64,000 nucleotides of DNA, taken from Prevotella sp. UBA1104. GTDB lineage: Bacteria > Bacteroidota > Bacteroidia > Bacteroidales > Bacteroidaceae. Every line of letters begins with the position of its first letter. The stretch's first letter is position 1. The stretch lies in the NCBI GenBank assembly GCA_002314055.1, contig DCBP01000096.1, forward strand, positions 1 to 64,000. Direction: 5' to 3'. Under the pieces are notes generated by a model, which did not search any database, was not told the DNA's origin, and saw only the letters and a program-made list of their open reading frames with translations. The position numbers and the translations under genes are program-made. Positions 35,447-44,214 of this stretch are shown one piece after another.

Positions 35447-36495
35447 ATTTCCTCCCCCTTGCCGCCTTTGCGCGATAATGCCATCCTCGTGGCGTAGTCG
35501 ATCGACAGCAGCATGGCGTCTGGACTTGCCACTCCCTTTCCTGCCACGTCGAATGCCGTGCCATGGTCTACGGAAACGCGGATAATTGGCAGTCCGAGAG
35601 TGATGTTCACTCCCTTTGCCGTTTTCATCTCGCCCGTTTCCTTGTCCCAGTTGAAGCCAACGACCTTAAACGGTATATGTCCTTGATCGTGGTACATTGC
35701 CACACATCCGTCATACTTGCCGCATTTTGCCTTGGCAAATAGCGTGTCAGGCGGAACGGGACCTTCCACGTTGAACCCTCGTGCCTTCAGTTCCTCTACG
35801 GCGGGCTCAATCTCCAGTCGCTCCTCGTCGCCGAAGAGTCCGCCGTCGCTGGCATGAGGGTTTAGTCCGGCGATACCGATCTTTGGGTTCTCGATGCCAA
35901 ACTGTCTGCATGCGTCTGTTATCAGTTCCGTTACGTCTATGATGCGTTCTTTCTTAACCAGGTCGCAAGCCTTGCGTAGCGGTACGTGGGTAGACACGTG
36001 GATTACGCGTAGCGACTCGTCGGCAAGGAGCATGGCGTATTTTTTCGTGTGAGTATAGGTGGCATAAATCTCCGTATGTCCGTCGAAATGATGACCGGCA
36101 AGATTTAGTGCTTCCTTGTTGAGCGGTGCCGTTACTGTGGCGTCAACCTTACCGTCCATGGCAAGCTGGATAGCCGTTACTACTGATTGGAAGGCAGCGT
36201 TGCCGCATTGTACGGCAACCTTGCCCTGTTCAAACAGCTGCATGTCGATGAGGTGCAAATCCATCACGTCAACAGTGCCAAGTTCAAATTTCGCCTCTTC
36301 CACTTCTTTTATGGTATGAATCTTAAGGGCAGATTTCTGTTGTCTTGCCACAAATTCCATTACTCCAGCGTCGCCCACTACGAGAGGGCGGCATTTTGAG
36401 TAAGTTTCTTCCATTGCGAGAGCCTGTAGGATTATTTCCGGACCTATTCCTGCCGGATCTCCCATTGTAATTGCCAATATAGGTTTCATATTCAT
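35443..36495 (-). CDS. pdxA2: PdxA-family dehydrogenase, PdxA2-like
   Basis: PdxA proteins oxidise and decarboxylate 4-phosphohydroxy-L-threonine (vitamin B6 synthesis); PdxA2 forms act on 4-phospho-D-threonate or -erythronate giving dihydroxyacetone phosphate. The sequence starts KPILAITMGDPAGIGPEI and carries the metal-binding His residues in HFDGHTEIYA, YHDQGHIPFK and SVDHGTAFDVAGKG. Length of 350 is normal; the ATG at 36489 may be the true start. The overlap with a DUF1537 kinase and the symporter upstream argue for PdxA2 rather than biosynthetic PdxA. Confidence 0.85.
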   Translation of the reverse strand: MNMKPILAITMGDPAGIGPEIILQALAMEETYSKCRPLVVGDAGVMEFVARQQKSALKIHTIKEVEEAKFELGTVDVMDLHLIDMQLFEQGKVAVQCGNAAFQSVVTAIQLAMDGKVDATVTAPLNKEALNLAGHHFDGHTEIYATYTHTKKYAMLLADESLRVIHVSTHVPLRKACDLVKKERIIDVTELITDACRQFGIENPKIGIAGLNPHASDGGLFGDEERLEIEPAVEELKARGFNVEGPVPPDTLFAKAKCGKYDGCVAMYHDQGHIPFKVVGFNWDKETGEMKTAKGVNITLGLPIIRVSVDHGTAFDVAGKGVASPDAMLLSIDYATRMALSRKGGKGEEI

Positions 36496-36506
36496 TATTT
36501 TCTTTT

Positions 36507-38066
36507 TTATTTGTTTTCCTTTCTCTTTTCCTCAAGATATCCGTAGATTGTCAGCTCTTTGTCGGCAAGTGGCGTTTTAAAGAACAAACTTGCCACGTAG
36601 CCAACGACGAGTACAATTATATGACTGTATACACCGAGCATATATTTATGATGGGTGAAATTCCAACTGCCAAGGTCGAGCAACATTCTGTCGTCGCCAT
36701 AGTGTGTTGATGTAAGTACGGCGTATGCTGTGAATACTATTGCTGCGGCGATTCCGATATAAAGTCCCTGCCAGTTGGCGCGACGGCTGAACAGACCGAG
36801 CAGGAAGATTCCCACGATGCCGGCGGAGAGGATAGCGTATAGTCCGAAGAGTGTTCCTAATACTCCTTCACCGCCCCATGCCACGTAGAGCAGTGCACAG
36901 GCAATGGCTCCGAGTCCTGTTATGACGACAGCCCAGCGTCCCACGCGCATTTTCTGTCTGTCGGTAGCCGTTTTGCGGAAACGACCGTAGTAGTCTTCTA
37001 CCACGATTGCCGAGATGCAGTTTATGTCGGCGTCGATGCTCGATATTGCTCCAGCTATGAGAGCCGCGAGGATAAGTCCTGTTATGCCTACAGGCATCTC
37101 CGTAGAGATGAAGTAGGGGAAGACTTCGTCGCTCTTTATCCCTTCAGGCAGTATGCCGCTGTTGATATGGTAGTAGGCGAAGAGACACGTGCCGACGAAC
37201 ATGAAAAGTGCCCATGTTGGCACACTCAGGAAGATACCTAAATAAGAGGCGCGCTTAGCACTGCGGTCATCGCGTGCCGTAAGATAGCGCTGTACGATAC
37301 TTTGGTCTGTGCCGTATTTCTGTAGAGCGTAGAAGATACCGTTGAGTACCATTACGAGGAAGGTGAGATGAGTCAGATCCATGTCGTAAGGACCGAAGTC
37401 GATTTTCTTGTATTCTCCTGCAATGCGGAAAATCTCGGCTGGTCCGCCATCGGTAAGATAGAACAGCATGCCCACGGCAAGCAGTCCGCCGATAATAAGC
37501 AGAAACCCTTGAATGACGTCCATCCATATTATCGCTTCCATACCGCCGAAGAATGTCATTACGATAACCACGGCTCCGATGATGATTATGACCCATCGGA
37601 TATCCATCCCGCCCACGAACATCGCCATGGCGAGAGCGAGCAGATACAGGATTGTGCCCATCTTTGAGAAATGCTCCAATACAAAGGCGAAGGAGCTGTA
37701 GAGACGTGCCAGTGGACCGAATCTGCGCTCGAAGTATTCGTAAGTGCTGAGACGTATTACGCGACGGTAAAGTGGTACGATGAAGCCGATGAGACATACG
37801 AGAACGAGCGGAACCATGAGCCCCTGAACAAGTAAAATCCAGTTGCCGGCATAAGCGTTGCCGGGGTAGGCTAGGAATGTTACGCTGCTTATTATCGTGG
37901 CGAACATCGACATTCCGACTGCCCACGACGGTATGTTGCCACCGGCAGCAAAATAGGTATCCGTAGAATTCTGGTTGCGTGAGAAATAGAAGCCCACGCC
38001 GAGTGCCATTATTATAGAAACTATTATGATGGCGATGTCTATCCAGTGAAGAGATGATGTTTCCAT
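36507..38066 (-). CDS. Sodium:solute symporter (SSS family)
   Basis: A 519-residue inner-membrane carrier with about thirteen helices and a LeuT-like fold. Family signatures include FFGGMEAIIWMDVIQGFLL and the broken helix GNIPSWAVGMSMFATIISS. SSS members import sugars, sialic acid or carboxylates with sodium. The gene is between the DHDPS-like lyase and the PdxA2-like enzyme, with gaps of 27 and 11 nt, so it probably imports the sugar acid used by this operon. Confidence 0.9.
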   Translation of the reverse strand: METSSLHWIDIAIIIVSIIMALGVGFYFSRNQNSTDTYFAAGGNIPSWAVGMSMFATIISSVTFLAYPGNAYAGNWILLVQGLMVPLVLVCLIGFIVPLYRRVIRLSTYEYFERRFGPLARLYSSFAFVLEHFSKMGTILYLLALAMAMFVGGMDIRWVIIIIGAVVIVMTFFGGMEAIIWMDVIQGFLLIIGGLLAVGMLFYLTDGGPAEIFRIAGEYKKIDFGPYDMDLTHLTFLVMVLNGIFYALQKYGTDQSIVQRYLTARDDRSAKRASYLGIFLSVPTWALFMFVGTCLFAYYHINSGILPEGIKSDEVFPYFISTEMPVGITGLILAALIAGAISSIDADINCISAIVVEDYYGRFRKTATDRQKMRVGRWAVVITGLGAIACALLYVAWGGEGVLGTLFGLYAILSAGIVGIFLLGLFSRRANWQGLYIGIAAAIVFTAYAVLTSTHYGDDRMLLDLGSWNFTHHKYMLGVYSHIIVLVVGYVASLFFKTPLADKELTIYGYLEEKRKENK

Positions 38067-38093
38067 GGGTGTAGTTTTTATAGGTGTCTTTAA

Positions 38094-38993
38094 TTAATAA
38101 AATCTCTTTATTTCGCTCTTTATCCTTTCGGCGGTTGAGGCGTCAAGCTCAGTGAGCGGCGGTAACATGTAGGTTTCGCAAAGTCCGAATTGCTTCATGA
38201 TAACCTTCAGTCCGGCAAGCGATTGTCCGAGTGTAAGTCCTGTAGTATTAACTTTACCCATGTCGACAGTAAGCCTTTGTAAACGTTCTGCTTCATCGAA
38301 ATCACCCTTCAAGGCAGCCTCGAATAAATCGTTGTAAAGTTTTGGGGCATAATTGCCTACGCTTGGTACAATACCGTCTGCTCCTAATTTCATGGCATGG
38401 GCAGAATTTGCGGCACATCCACAGAAATAGGCAAAGTCGTCGCGGTCGGCAAAGATTTTCAGAGCCTGTTCCATACGTTCTAAGTCGTTCTCCGAATCTT
38501 TCAGTCCTACGATGTTTGGAAGCCGACTCAGTCGTTCTATAACATCAAGCGGAATACTCATGTGGGTTGTAATCGTGATGTTGTAAAGCATCAGTGGAAT
38601 GCTGATGTTTTCAGAAAGATTCTTGTAGTATTCATACATCTGGTCGGGGGTGAGGGCATAGTAGCTCGGCAGGGTGGCAGCTATGACGTCGGCGCCAGCC
38701 TCCGTGAAAAGCTTTGCTGCCCGTAACTGTTCGCTCCAGCATGTGCCGCATAGCCCGGCGTATATAAGTATGCGCCCGGCGCTGACCTTTGTTGCCGTCT
38801 CTATCATGCGCGCTCCTTGTTCGGCGGAAACGGAATTTCCTTCACCGGTGGTGCCCATTATGAGTGCCGAAACGTTGTTGCGGGCAAAGTTTTCTATGAT
38901 TTTCTCTACTGCTTTAAGGTCTACGTCGCCGTCTTTGGTGACAGGTGTTACCATTGGAACCACTACTCCGTGGTATTTCTCGTTTACTTTCAT
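38094..38993 (-). CDS. Dihydrodipicolinate synthase/N-acetylneuraminate lyase family protein
   Basis: A class I aldolase or hydrolyase of the DapA/NanA superfamily, 299 residues from the ATG at 38993; the long upstream reading is not coding. The TIM barrel shows GTTGEGNSVSA near 45-55, LPSYYALTPDQM, the LYN motif, and the Schiff-base Lys in IVGLKDSENDL. With a sodium symporter, PdxA2-like dehydrogenase and DUF1537 kinase in the same operon, it probably cleaves or dehydrates a keto-acid sugar rather than making lysine. It is first in the operon and has a -7 box upstream. Confidence 0.9.
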   Translation of the reverse strand: MKVNEKYHGVVVPMVTPVTKDGDVDLKAVEKIIENFARNNVSALIMGTTGEGNSVSAEQGARMIETATKVSAGRILIYAGLCGTCWSEQLRAAKLFTEAGADVIAATLPSYYALTPDQMYEYYKNLSENISIPLMLYNITITTHMSIPLDVIERLSRLPNIVGLKDSENDLERMEQALKIFADRDDFAYFCGCAANSAHAMKLGADGIVPSVGNYAPKLYNDLFEAALKGDFDEAERLQRLTVDMGKVNTTGLTLGQSLAGLKVIMKQFGLCETYMLPPLTELDASTAERIKSEIKRFY

Positions 38994-39145
38994 ATTGTTT
39001 TTTTTGATTATGTTATTAGACTGTTTGTGGAAAATTGTAGATTTTCTTCGGGGATTTTTAGTCCCGTGTTTTAGAATAGACTCGTAAAATAGTGCTTTGT
39101 AACGTATGAATGGTATGAAAAGTGTTTGTTTGTTCGGAAAACTTG

Positions 39146-39185
39146 CAAATATATTTTCGTATGTCAGATAAAATTTGTATATTTG
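39146..39185. promoter_or_regulatory. Divergent promoter pair
   Basis: On the minus strand TATATTTG (39146-39153) faces the sugar-acid operon, about 153 nt upstream of its first codon. On the plus strand TTTC at 39155-39158, a 19-nt spacer and TATATTTG at 39178-39185 face the barrel gene at 39251. Confidence 0.6.
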
Positions 39186-39250
39186 CATGGCGGAAGGATA
39201 AAGTGACTTCTGCTGCTTAACATAGTAAAAATAACCAAAATAAATATCGT

Positions 39251-39736
39251 ATGAAAAAACTAATGATGCTCGTCGTTGGACTCGTTATGACTATAGCTGC
39301 CAACGCTCAATTTGAACAGGGTAAATATTATGTCAGCGGCTCGCTCACAGGGCTTAATATGAGCTATAGCGGAGCTGACAAATTTAATCTGGGTGTTGAG
39401 GCTAAAGGCGGATACATGGTGGCAGACAACTGGATGGCGCTTGCCATGGCGGGATATTCTCATAGCGGACAGGATGGAATTGACGACACGTTCCAGGCTG
39501 GTGTGGGTGGAAGATACTACATTATTGAAAATGGACTGTATATGGGCGTAAATGCAAAGTTTGTACGCGGCAACAGCAGTTATAATGACTTTATGCCGGG
39601 TATAGAACTTGGATATGCTTTCTTCCTCGGAAGGAGCGTTACGGTAGAGCCTGCCGTGTACTACGACCAGTCTATTAAAAATCATTCTGACTACTCTAAA
39701 GTTGGCTTGCGTGTAGGTGTGGGCATTTATCTCTAA
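39251..39736 (+). CDS. Small outer-membrane beta-barrel protein
   Basis: The 161-residue protein has a signal peptide ending ANAQ (about 1-19) and alternating strands with aromatic girdle residues (YYVSGSLTGLNMSYSG, GVEAKGGYMVADNWMALAMAGYS, GVNAKFVRG, GLRVGVGIYL), consistent with an eight-stranded OmpA-like barrel without a peptidoglycan-binding domain. Function unknown; members serve as porins, adhesins or stress proteins. Confidence 0.85.
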   Translation: MKKLMMLVVGLVMTIAANAQFEQGKYYVSGSLTGLNMSYSGADKFNLGVEAKGGYMVADNWMALAMAGYSHSGQDGIDDTFQAGVGGRYYIIENGLYMGVNAKFVRGNSSYNDFMPGIELGYAFFLGRSVTVEPAVYYDQSIKNHSDYSKVGLRVGVGIYL

Positions 39737-39866
39737 GAGTAAGGGTTGGAAGTGTGGTGTGAGGGGAGAGCGGAATTTGTTTTTGTTCCATTCTTTTATA
39801 AATCACCCTCCCTCCCATAACTAATCCCATAACTAATAATGATAACAATAACAGTAACAAAAAACT

Positions 39867-40715
39867 ATGTATACAGTAGACGAATTGGAAGATAAACTGA
39901 TAGATTTGGCTTTTGCTGAGGATATCGGCGACGGAGACCATACCACTTTGTGTTGTATTCCTGAAGATGCAATGGGAAAATCACATCTGTTAATAAAGGA
40001 AGACGGAATCCTCGCCGGAGTGGAAGTGGCAAAAAAAGTATTTGCCAGATTTGACAAGACAATGAAGGTAGAGGTGCTCATCAATGATGGTACTCCTGTG
40101 AAAAAAGGAGACATCGCAATGGTGGTAACAGGTAAAGTGCGCTCGCTGCTGCAGACCGAGAGACTTATGCTTAATATCATGCAGAGAATGAGCGGTATCG
40201 CTACAATGACGCATAAATATGTAGAGAGACTGAAGGGTACGAAAACTCACGTGCTCGATACAAGAAAGACCACACCTGGAATGAGAATGCTTGAAAAACA
40301 GGCTGTCAAGATTGGCGGAGGAATGAATCATCGTATCGGACTCTTTGACATGATTTTGCTTAAAGATAATCATGTCGATTTTGCCGGAGGCATAACTAAC
40401 GCTATTGACCGCTGCCATAAATATCTTGACGAAAAGGGACTGAAACTGAAAATAGAAATTGAAGTTAGAAACTTCGACGAGATGAATCAGGTCCTTGAAC
40501 ACGGAGGGGTAGACCGCATAATGCTCGACAACTTCTCTGTGGAGGATACGAAAAAGGCTGTGGAGATTATTAATGGAAGAGTGGAGACGGAATCCAGCGG
40601 AGGCATAACTTTTGACACTATACGCGACTATGCCGAGTGTGGAGTTGACTTTATCTCCGTAGGAGCTCTTACTCATTCTGTTAAGGGACTTGATATGAGC
40701 TTTAAGGCTTGCTAA
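39867..40715 (+). CDS. nadC: Nicotinate-nucleotide diphosphorylase (carboxylating)
   Basis: Converts quinolinate and PRPP to nicotinate mononucleotide in NAD synthesis. The 282-residue protein has the NadC N-domain and a barrel with DTRKTTPGMRMLEKQAV, KIGGGMNHRIGLFDMILLKDNH near 150-175, and the EIEVRN and MLDNFS motifs that bind substrate. NadA and NadB are not adjacent. It overlaps the longest reading of the next ORF, but not its real start. Confidence 0.96.
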   Translation: MYTVDELEDKLIDLAFAEDIGDGDHTTLCCIPEDAMGKSHLLIKEDGILAGVEVAKKVFARFDKTMKVEVLINDGTPVKKGDIAMVVTGKVRSLLQTERLMLNIMQRMSGIATMTHKYVERLKGTKTHVLDTRKTTPGMRMLEKQAVKIGGGMNHRIGLFDMILLKDNHVDFAGGITNAIDRCHKYLDEKGLKLKIEIEVRNFDEMNQVLEHGGVDRIMLDNFSVEDTKKAVEIINGRVETESSGGITFDTIRDYAECGVDFISVGALTHSVKGLDMSFKAC

Positions 40716-40759
40716 AGAAGTTGGCGAGTTTCTATGAATGCTATTTTATAAAAGCTAAA

Positions 40760-42397
40760 ATGAAAAAAATATTTTTATCCTTAATACTTTGTGCAGGCGT
40801 GCTACAGGCTATTGCCTGCACAAATTTTATTGTCGGCAAAAAAGCAAGTGCCGATGGATCCGTAATTTGTTCTTATAATGCCGATGATTACGGCATGTTT
40901 ATAAATCTTTGTCATTTCCCGGCAGGAAAACACCAAAAGGGAGAAATGAGGAAAATCTACGATTGGGATACTAACGTATACCACGGACAAATTCCAGAAG
41001 CTTCCGAAACTTACAACGTCATCGGAAATATTAATGAATATCAGGTGACAATCGGAGAGACTACTTTTGGCGGACGAGAGGAAATGGTTGACTCTACTGG
41101 TATTATCGACTACGGGTCGCTTATCTATATCGCTCTGCAACGCTCCAAAACGGCAAGACAGGCTATTTCTGTAATGACTACTCTTGCCGAGACTTACGGA
41201 TATAACTCTGAGGGCGAGACTTTTACTATCTGTGACCCTAACGAGGCTTGGATAATGGAAATGATGGGGAAAGGACCGGGCAGCAAAGGCGTTGTATGGG
41301 TTGCTGTGAGAATTCCTGACGATGCTATCTGTGCACATGCTAACCAAAGTCGCATACGGACTTTTGACCAAAAGGACAAGAAAAACGTCCTGTTTTCAAA
41401 AGATTGCATAAAATACGCCAGACGAATGGGGTGGTTTAGCGGCAAGGACAAAGATTTTAGTTTCTGTGATACTTATGCTGCACCGGATTTTGGCGGACGA
41501 CGTTTCTGTGAGGCACGCGTATGGAGCTTCTTTAATCATTTTCAGGATATGAGTCGTTATCTTCCGTATGCTGAGGGAAAAGTGAAGGGAGCAGAACCTA
41601 TGCCTCTATGGATAAAGCCTAACCGTAAGGTTAGTGTGCAGGACGTTCAGGCTTGCATGCGCGACCATTATGAGGGGACTCCGTTTGCTCTCGACAACGA
41701 TATGGGGCAGGGCGTTTGGGAAATGCCTTACCGTCCGACACCACTTTCGTTTAAAGTTGACGGAAAGCAATATTTCAACGAACGACCAACTTCTACGCAG
41801 CAGACTGCTTTCTCGTATGTTTCTCAGATGCGTTCCTGGTTGCCAAGACAGGTGGGCGGCGTTTTGTGGTTCGGAAACGACGATGGCAACATGATTGCAT
41901 ATACTCCTATATATTGTGGAAATACTAAGCAACCGGAATGTTACAACACTCCTGGAGCTGATGCTGTAACATTCAGCGACAAAAATGCTTATTGGGTTTG
42001 CAACTGGGTCAGCAATATGGTTTATCCGCGCTACTCCTTGATGTTCCCATCGCTTAAAGAAGTACGCGACTCGCTCGAAATGTCTTATTTTTATAAGCAG
42101 GGTGGGGTAGAGAAGAGGGCTGTTGAACTTTGTGGCTCTAACCCTGAGAAGGCTATAGAATACCTTACTGAATATAGTAATACTACAGCTCAGCAGATGC
42201 TTGCTCGTTGGAAGCAACTTGCCACATATCTTATTGTAAAATACAATGATATGGCGGTTAAACCAACAAAGAACGGCAAATTCCTACGTACGAAGACTGG
42301 TCTTGGGGCAAAGGTGGAACGTCCTGGGTTCCCTGAAAGGGTAGCACGTGAACTCATTAGACAGACTGGAGATAAGTATGCTGTTCCTGTTGAATAA
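40760..42397 (+). CDS. C69-family dipeptidase (secreted)
   Basis: An N-terminal nucleophile hydrolase acting on dipeptides. I use the ATG at 40760 (MKKIFLSLILCAGVLQAIAC), giving a signal peptide that ends right before the catalytic Cys (CTNFIVGKKASADGSV), as in other exported members that mature by removing everything before this residue. Typical motifs such as ETTFGGREEMVDSTGIIDYGSLIYIALQRSKTARQAI follow; the length is normal. It is 44 nt behind nadC and may share its message. Confidence 0.9.
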   Translation: MKKIFLSLILCAGVLQAIACTNFIVGKKASADGSVICSYNADDYGMFINLCHFPAGKHQKGEMRKIYDWDTNVYHGQIPEASETYNVIGNINEYQVTIGETTFGGREEMVDSTGIIDYGSLIYIALQRSKTARQAISVMTTLAETYGYNSEGETFTICDPNEAWIMEMMGKGPGSKGVVWVAVRIPDDAICAHANQSRIRTFDQKDKKNVLFSKDCIKYARRMGWFSGKDKDFSFCDTYAAPDFGGRRFCEARVWSFFNHFQDMSRYLPYAEGKVKGAEPMPLWIKPNRKVSVQDVQACMRDHYEGTPFALDNDMGQGVWEMPYRPTPLSFKVDGKQYFNERPTSTQQTAFSYVSQMRSWLPRQVGGVLWFGNDDGNMIAYTPIYCGNTKQPECYNTPGADAVTFSDKNAYWVCNWVSNMVYPRYSLMFPSLKEVRDSLEMSYFYKQGGVEKRAVELCGSNPEKAIEYLTEYSNTTAQQMLARWKQLATYLIVKYNDMAVKPTKNGKFLRTKTGLGAKVERPGFPERVARELIRQTGDKYAVPVE

Positions 42398-42548
42398 CTG
42401 TTTATGATAGTTATGTGTCGAGATATTATCTATGTTGAATAGATCTTATATATGTCGAATGACTTTCTGTCTTAAGGTATGCGTTTTTATTCTATATGTA
42501 AATAAAACAGTAAAAATGCTTTGTGACGCAATTTTTTTTAATATAAAT

Positions 42549-42579
42549 TTTGCAGATAAAATAAAAACGTGTACCTTTG
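42549..42579 (+). promoter_or_regulatory. Consensus promoter for tRNA-Arg
   Basis: TTTG at 42549-42552, a 19-nt spacer and TACCTTTG at 42572-42579 match the Bacteroidota consensus; the mature tRNA starts 20 nt later. The rest of the gap from 42398 shows nothing clear. Confidence 0.85.
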
Positions 42580-42598
42580 CACTCGCAATTACGGAAAT

Positions 42599-42672
42599 GG
42601 CTCCGTAGCTCAACTGAATAGAGCATCTGACTACGGATCAGAAGGTTCCGGGTTTGAATCCCAGCGGAGTCA
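42599..42672 (+). tRNA. tRNA-Arg (anticodon ACG)
   Basis: A full cloverleaf of 74 nt can be drawn: acceptor GGCTCCG with CGGAGTC (one G-U), D arm GCTC/GAGC, anticodon stem TCTGA/TCAGA around CTACGGA (anticodon ACG), and T arm CCGGG/CCCAG around TTTGAAT, with one C-A mismatch in the T stem. CCA is not encoded. ACG is the inosine-modified Arg anticodon. The T-arm mismatch is odd and may be the trace of integration replacing the 3' half. Confidence 0.93.
42640..42672 (+). other. Probable left attachment site (attL) in the tRNA-Arg 3' half
   Basis: A tyrosine integrase gene begins about 310 nt downstream and a phage block follows, the usual layout of integration into a tRNA 3' end. The exact core cannot be set because I found no second copy of the tRNA 3' half inside the window, so attR must lie beyond position 64000. 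Confidence 0.55.
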
Positions 42673-42870
42673 CAAGAAAAAGTTTTTAGAGTTGTTTAGA
42701 AAGAGCAACTTAAAGACGTGAGAGTTATGAGGGTGTTAGATTCTAACATCCTCATTTTGTGTATTTTAGGTACTTTTTTCGCGGCTATAAGTTTTGCTAA
42801 TCAGAGATTATTTAGAGTTTGAGTTAATGTCAAACCAAGTGGCTGATTTGGGGCAAAAGGTAATTAACGA

Positions 42871-42947
42871 TACAGAAAAGTACAGAAAGATACAGAAATT
42901 TGTTACACTTTTTGTTACACACCCCCTTGGAAATTTGTTACACTTTT
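42871..42947. repeat. Integrase-flanking direct repeats (possible arm sites)
   Basis: TACAGAAA occurs three times at exact 10-bp steps (42871, 42881, 42891), followed by AAATTTGTTACACTTTT twice, at 42896 and 42931 (35 bp apart). Spacing by helical turns and position between tRNA and integrase suggest binding sites for integrase or excisionase. This is the only structure I see in the 42673-42981 gap. Confidence 0.6.
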
Positions 42948-42981
42948 GAAGTTTTAGCGAATTCCAGGGCAATAATACATT

Positions 42982-44214
42982 TTGCAACAGTTAAAAAACA
43001 TTACAACGATTGTCTGTGCTCCGATGATGTCACGCAAAACTTTTATTGAAATGAAAAAGAATTTAGTGGATGTCGTTTATGACAGAAGGAATCTTGTTGC
43101 AAAGAAAGGTTATGGATTTCTAGAAGTGAGGGTTTATCTTGACCACACAGGCAGAAGGAAGTACTTGAAAATTGATAAGTGTACTCCAAGTGAGGCAAAG
43201 AAACTTGAAAAGTCCCATGAGACAAAGGAACTGATCGAGAAATGTGAGCAGATTCTGTCCGTGATGAAATTTCTTGGTGAAGACATGACACCGGAAAATT
43301 TTGATTTTCATCTAACTGGAGAATCAAAGAAAACTGAAAAGTTAGAGGAGCCGGAACCCAAGGAAGAAGCTCCCAAGGACAACTCCAACAAGAGTTTCAT
43401 CCGCTACATGGAATTTGCCCTCGCCGATGAGGAGCTTCGCCCTGGCACCCATAAGAATAAGGTGGTGGTGATAGATGCCGTAAAGCGTTTCGGCGGTCTG
43501 AACACCTACGGCGACTTGACTCCGGCAAAGATCCGTCAGTTTGACGACTGGCTTCATGACGGCACAAGGTCTGATGTAACTATTTCCGGCTACCACAAGA
43601 AGGTACACAAATGGGTGCGGCAGTTGGTAGAGACGGACGAGATAGCCCATGACCCGTATTCACGTGTAACGATAAAGCGCGGCAAGAGCAAGGAGCGCCG
43701 TCCTTTGACGGAATCCGACTTGAAACGTATGCGCGAGTACCGTTTTACAGGCAAGCTTGAACGTGTGCGCGACCTGTTCATCTTCTCGGCATATACAGGT
43801 TTGTCTTATGCCGATACCCAAATCTTTGACTTCGAGAGCATGACGTTAAGCAACGGCGGTATGTACTATGTTGACGGCAGCCGAGTGAAGACCGGCACAC
43901 GCTTCTTCACTCCGATACTGTCCCCTGCAATGGAAGTGCTTAAGAAATACAACTTCAATTTGCCGAAGATAAGCAACCAGAAGGCAAACGACTACCTCCA
44001 TCTGATAGAGGCACAACTCGGTTTCCGCAACAGCCTGACTTTCCACGTTGCACGGCACACCTTCGCTACTCTCGCCCTGTCTCATGACGTGCCAATCGAG
44101 AACGTGGCGAGAATGTTGGGACATGAGGACATCAAGACCACACAGATTTATGCCAAGGTGCTGCGCTCCACGATCGAGCGCCATGCCGAAGCACTGCAAG
44201 GCGCACTACTCTAA
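42982..44214 (+). CDS. int: Tyrosine recombinase (integrase)
   Basis: A 410-residue integrase with an N-terminal arm-binding region, a SAM-like core-binding domain (about 135-235) and a catalytic domain (about 240-405). The catalytic residues HVARHTFATLAL (H-x-x-R-H), the later LGHEDIKTTQIYAKVL with the final Tyr, and a Lys-containing VKTGTRFF loop are visible. The usual first Arg is replaced: the motif reads YTGLSYAD, as in IntDOT-type integrases of Bacteroidota, which have Ser there. An internal ATG at 43024 is another possible start. It overlaps the converging tail gene by nine bases. Confidence 0.92.
   Translation: MQQLKNITTIVCAPMMSRKTFIEMKKNLVDVVYDRRNLVAKKGYGFLEVRVYLDHTGRRKYLKIDKCTPSEAKKLEKSHETKELIEKCEQILSVMKFLGEDMTPENFDFHLTGESKKTEKLEEPEPKEEAPKDNSNKSFIRYMEFALADEELRPGTHKNKVVVIDAVKRFGGLNTYGDLTPAKIRQFDDWLHDGTRSDVTISGYHKKVHKWVRQLVETDEIAHDPYSRVTIKRGKSKERRPLTESDLKRMREYRFTGKLERVRDLFIFSAYTGLSYADTQIFDFESMTLSNGGMYYVDGSRVKTGTRFFTPILSPAMEVLKKYNFNLPKISNQKANDYLHLIEAQLGFRNSLTFHVARHTFATLALSHDVPIENVARMLGHEDIKTTQIYAKVLRSTIERHAEALQGALL

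Noticed and set aside
38994..39188. N-terminal extension of the DHDPS-like ORF
   Set aside because: The extra 65 residues have no similarity to the family, contain the promoter -7 box region, and the ATG at 38993 gives the normal length.
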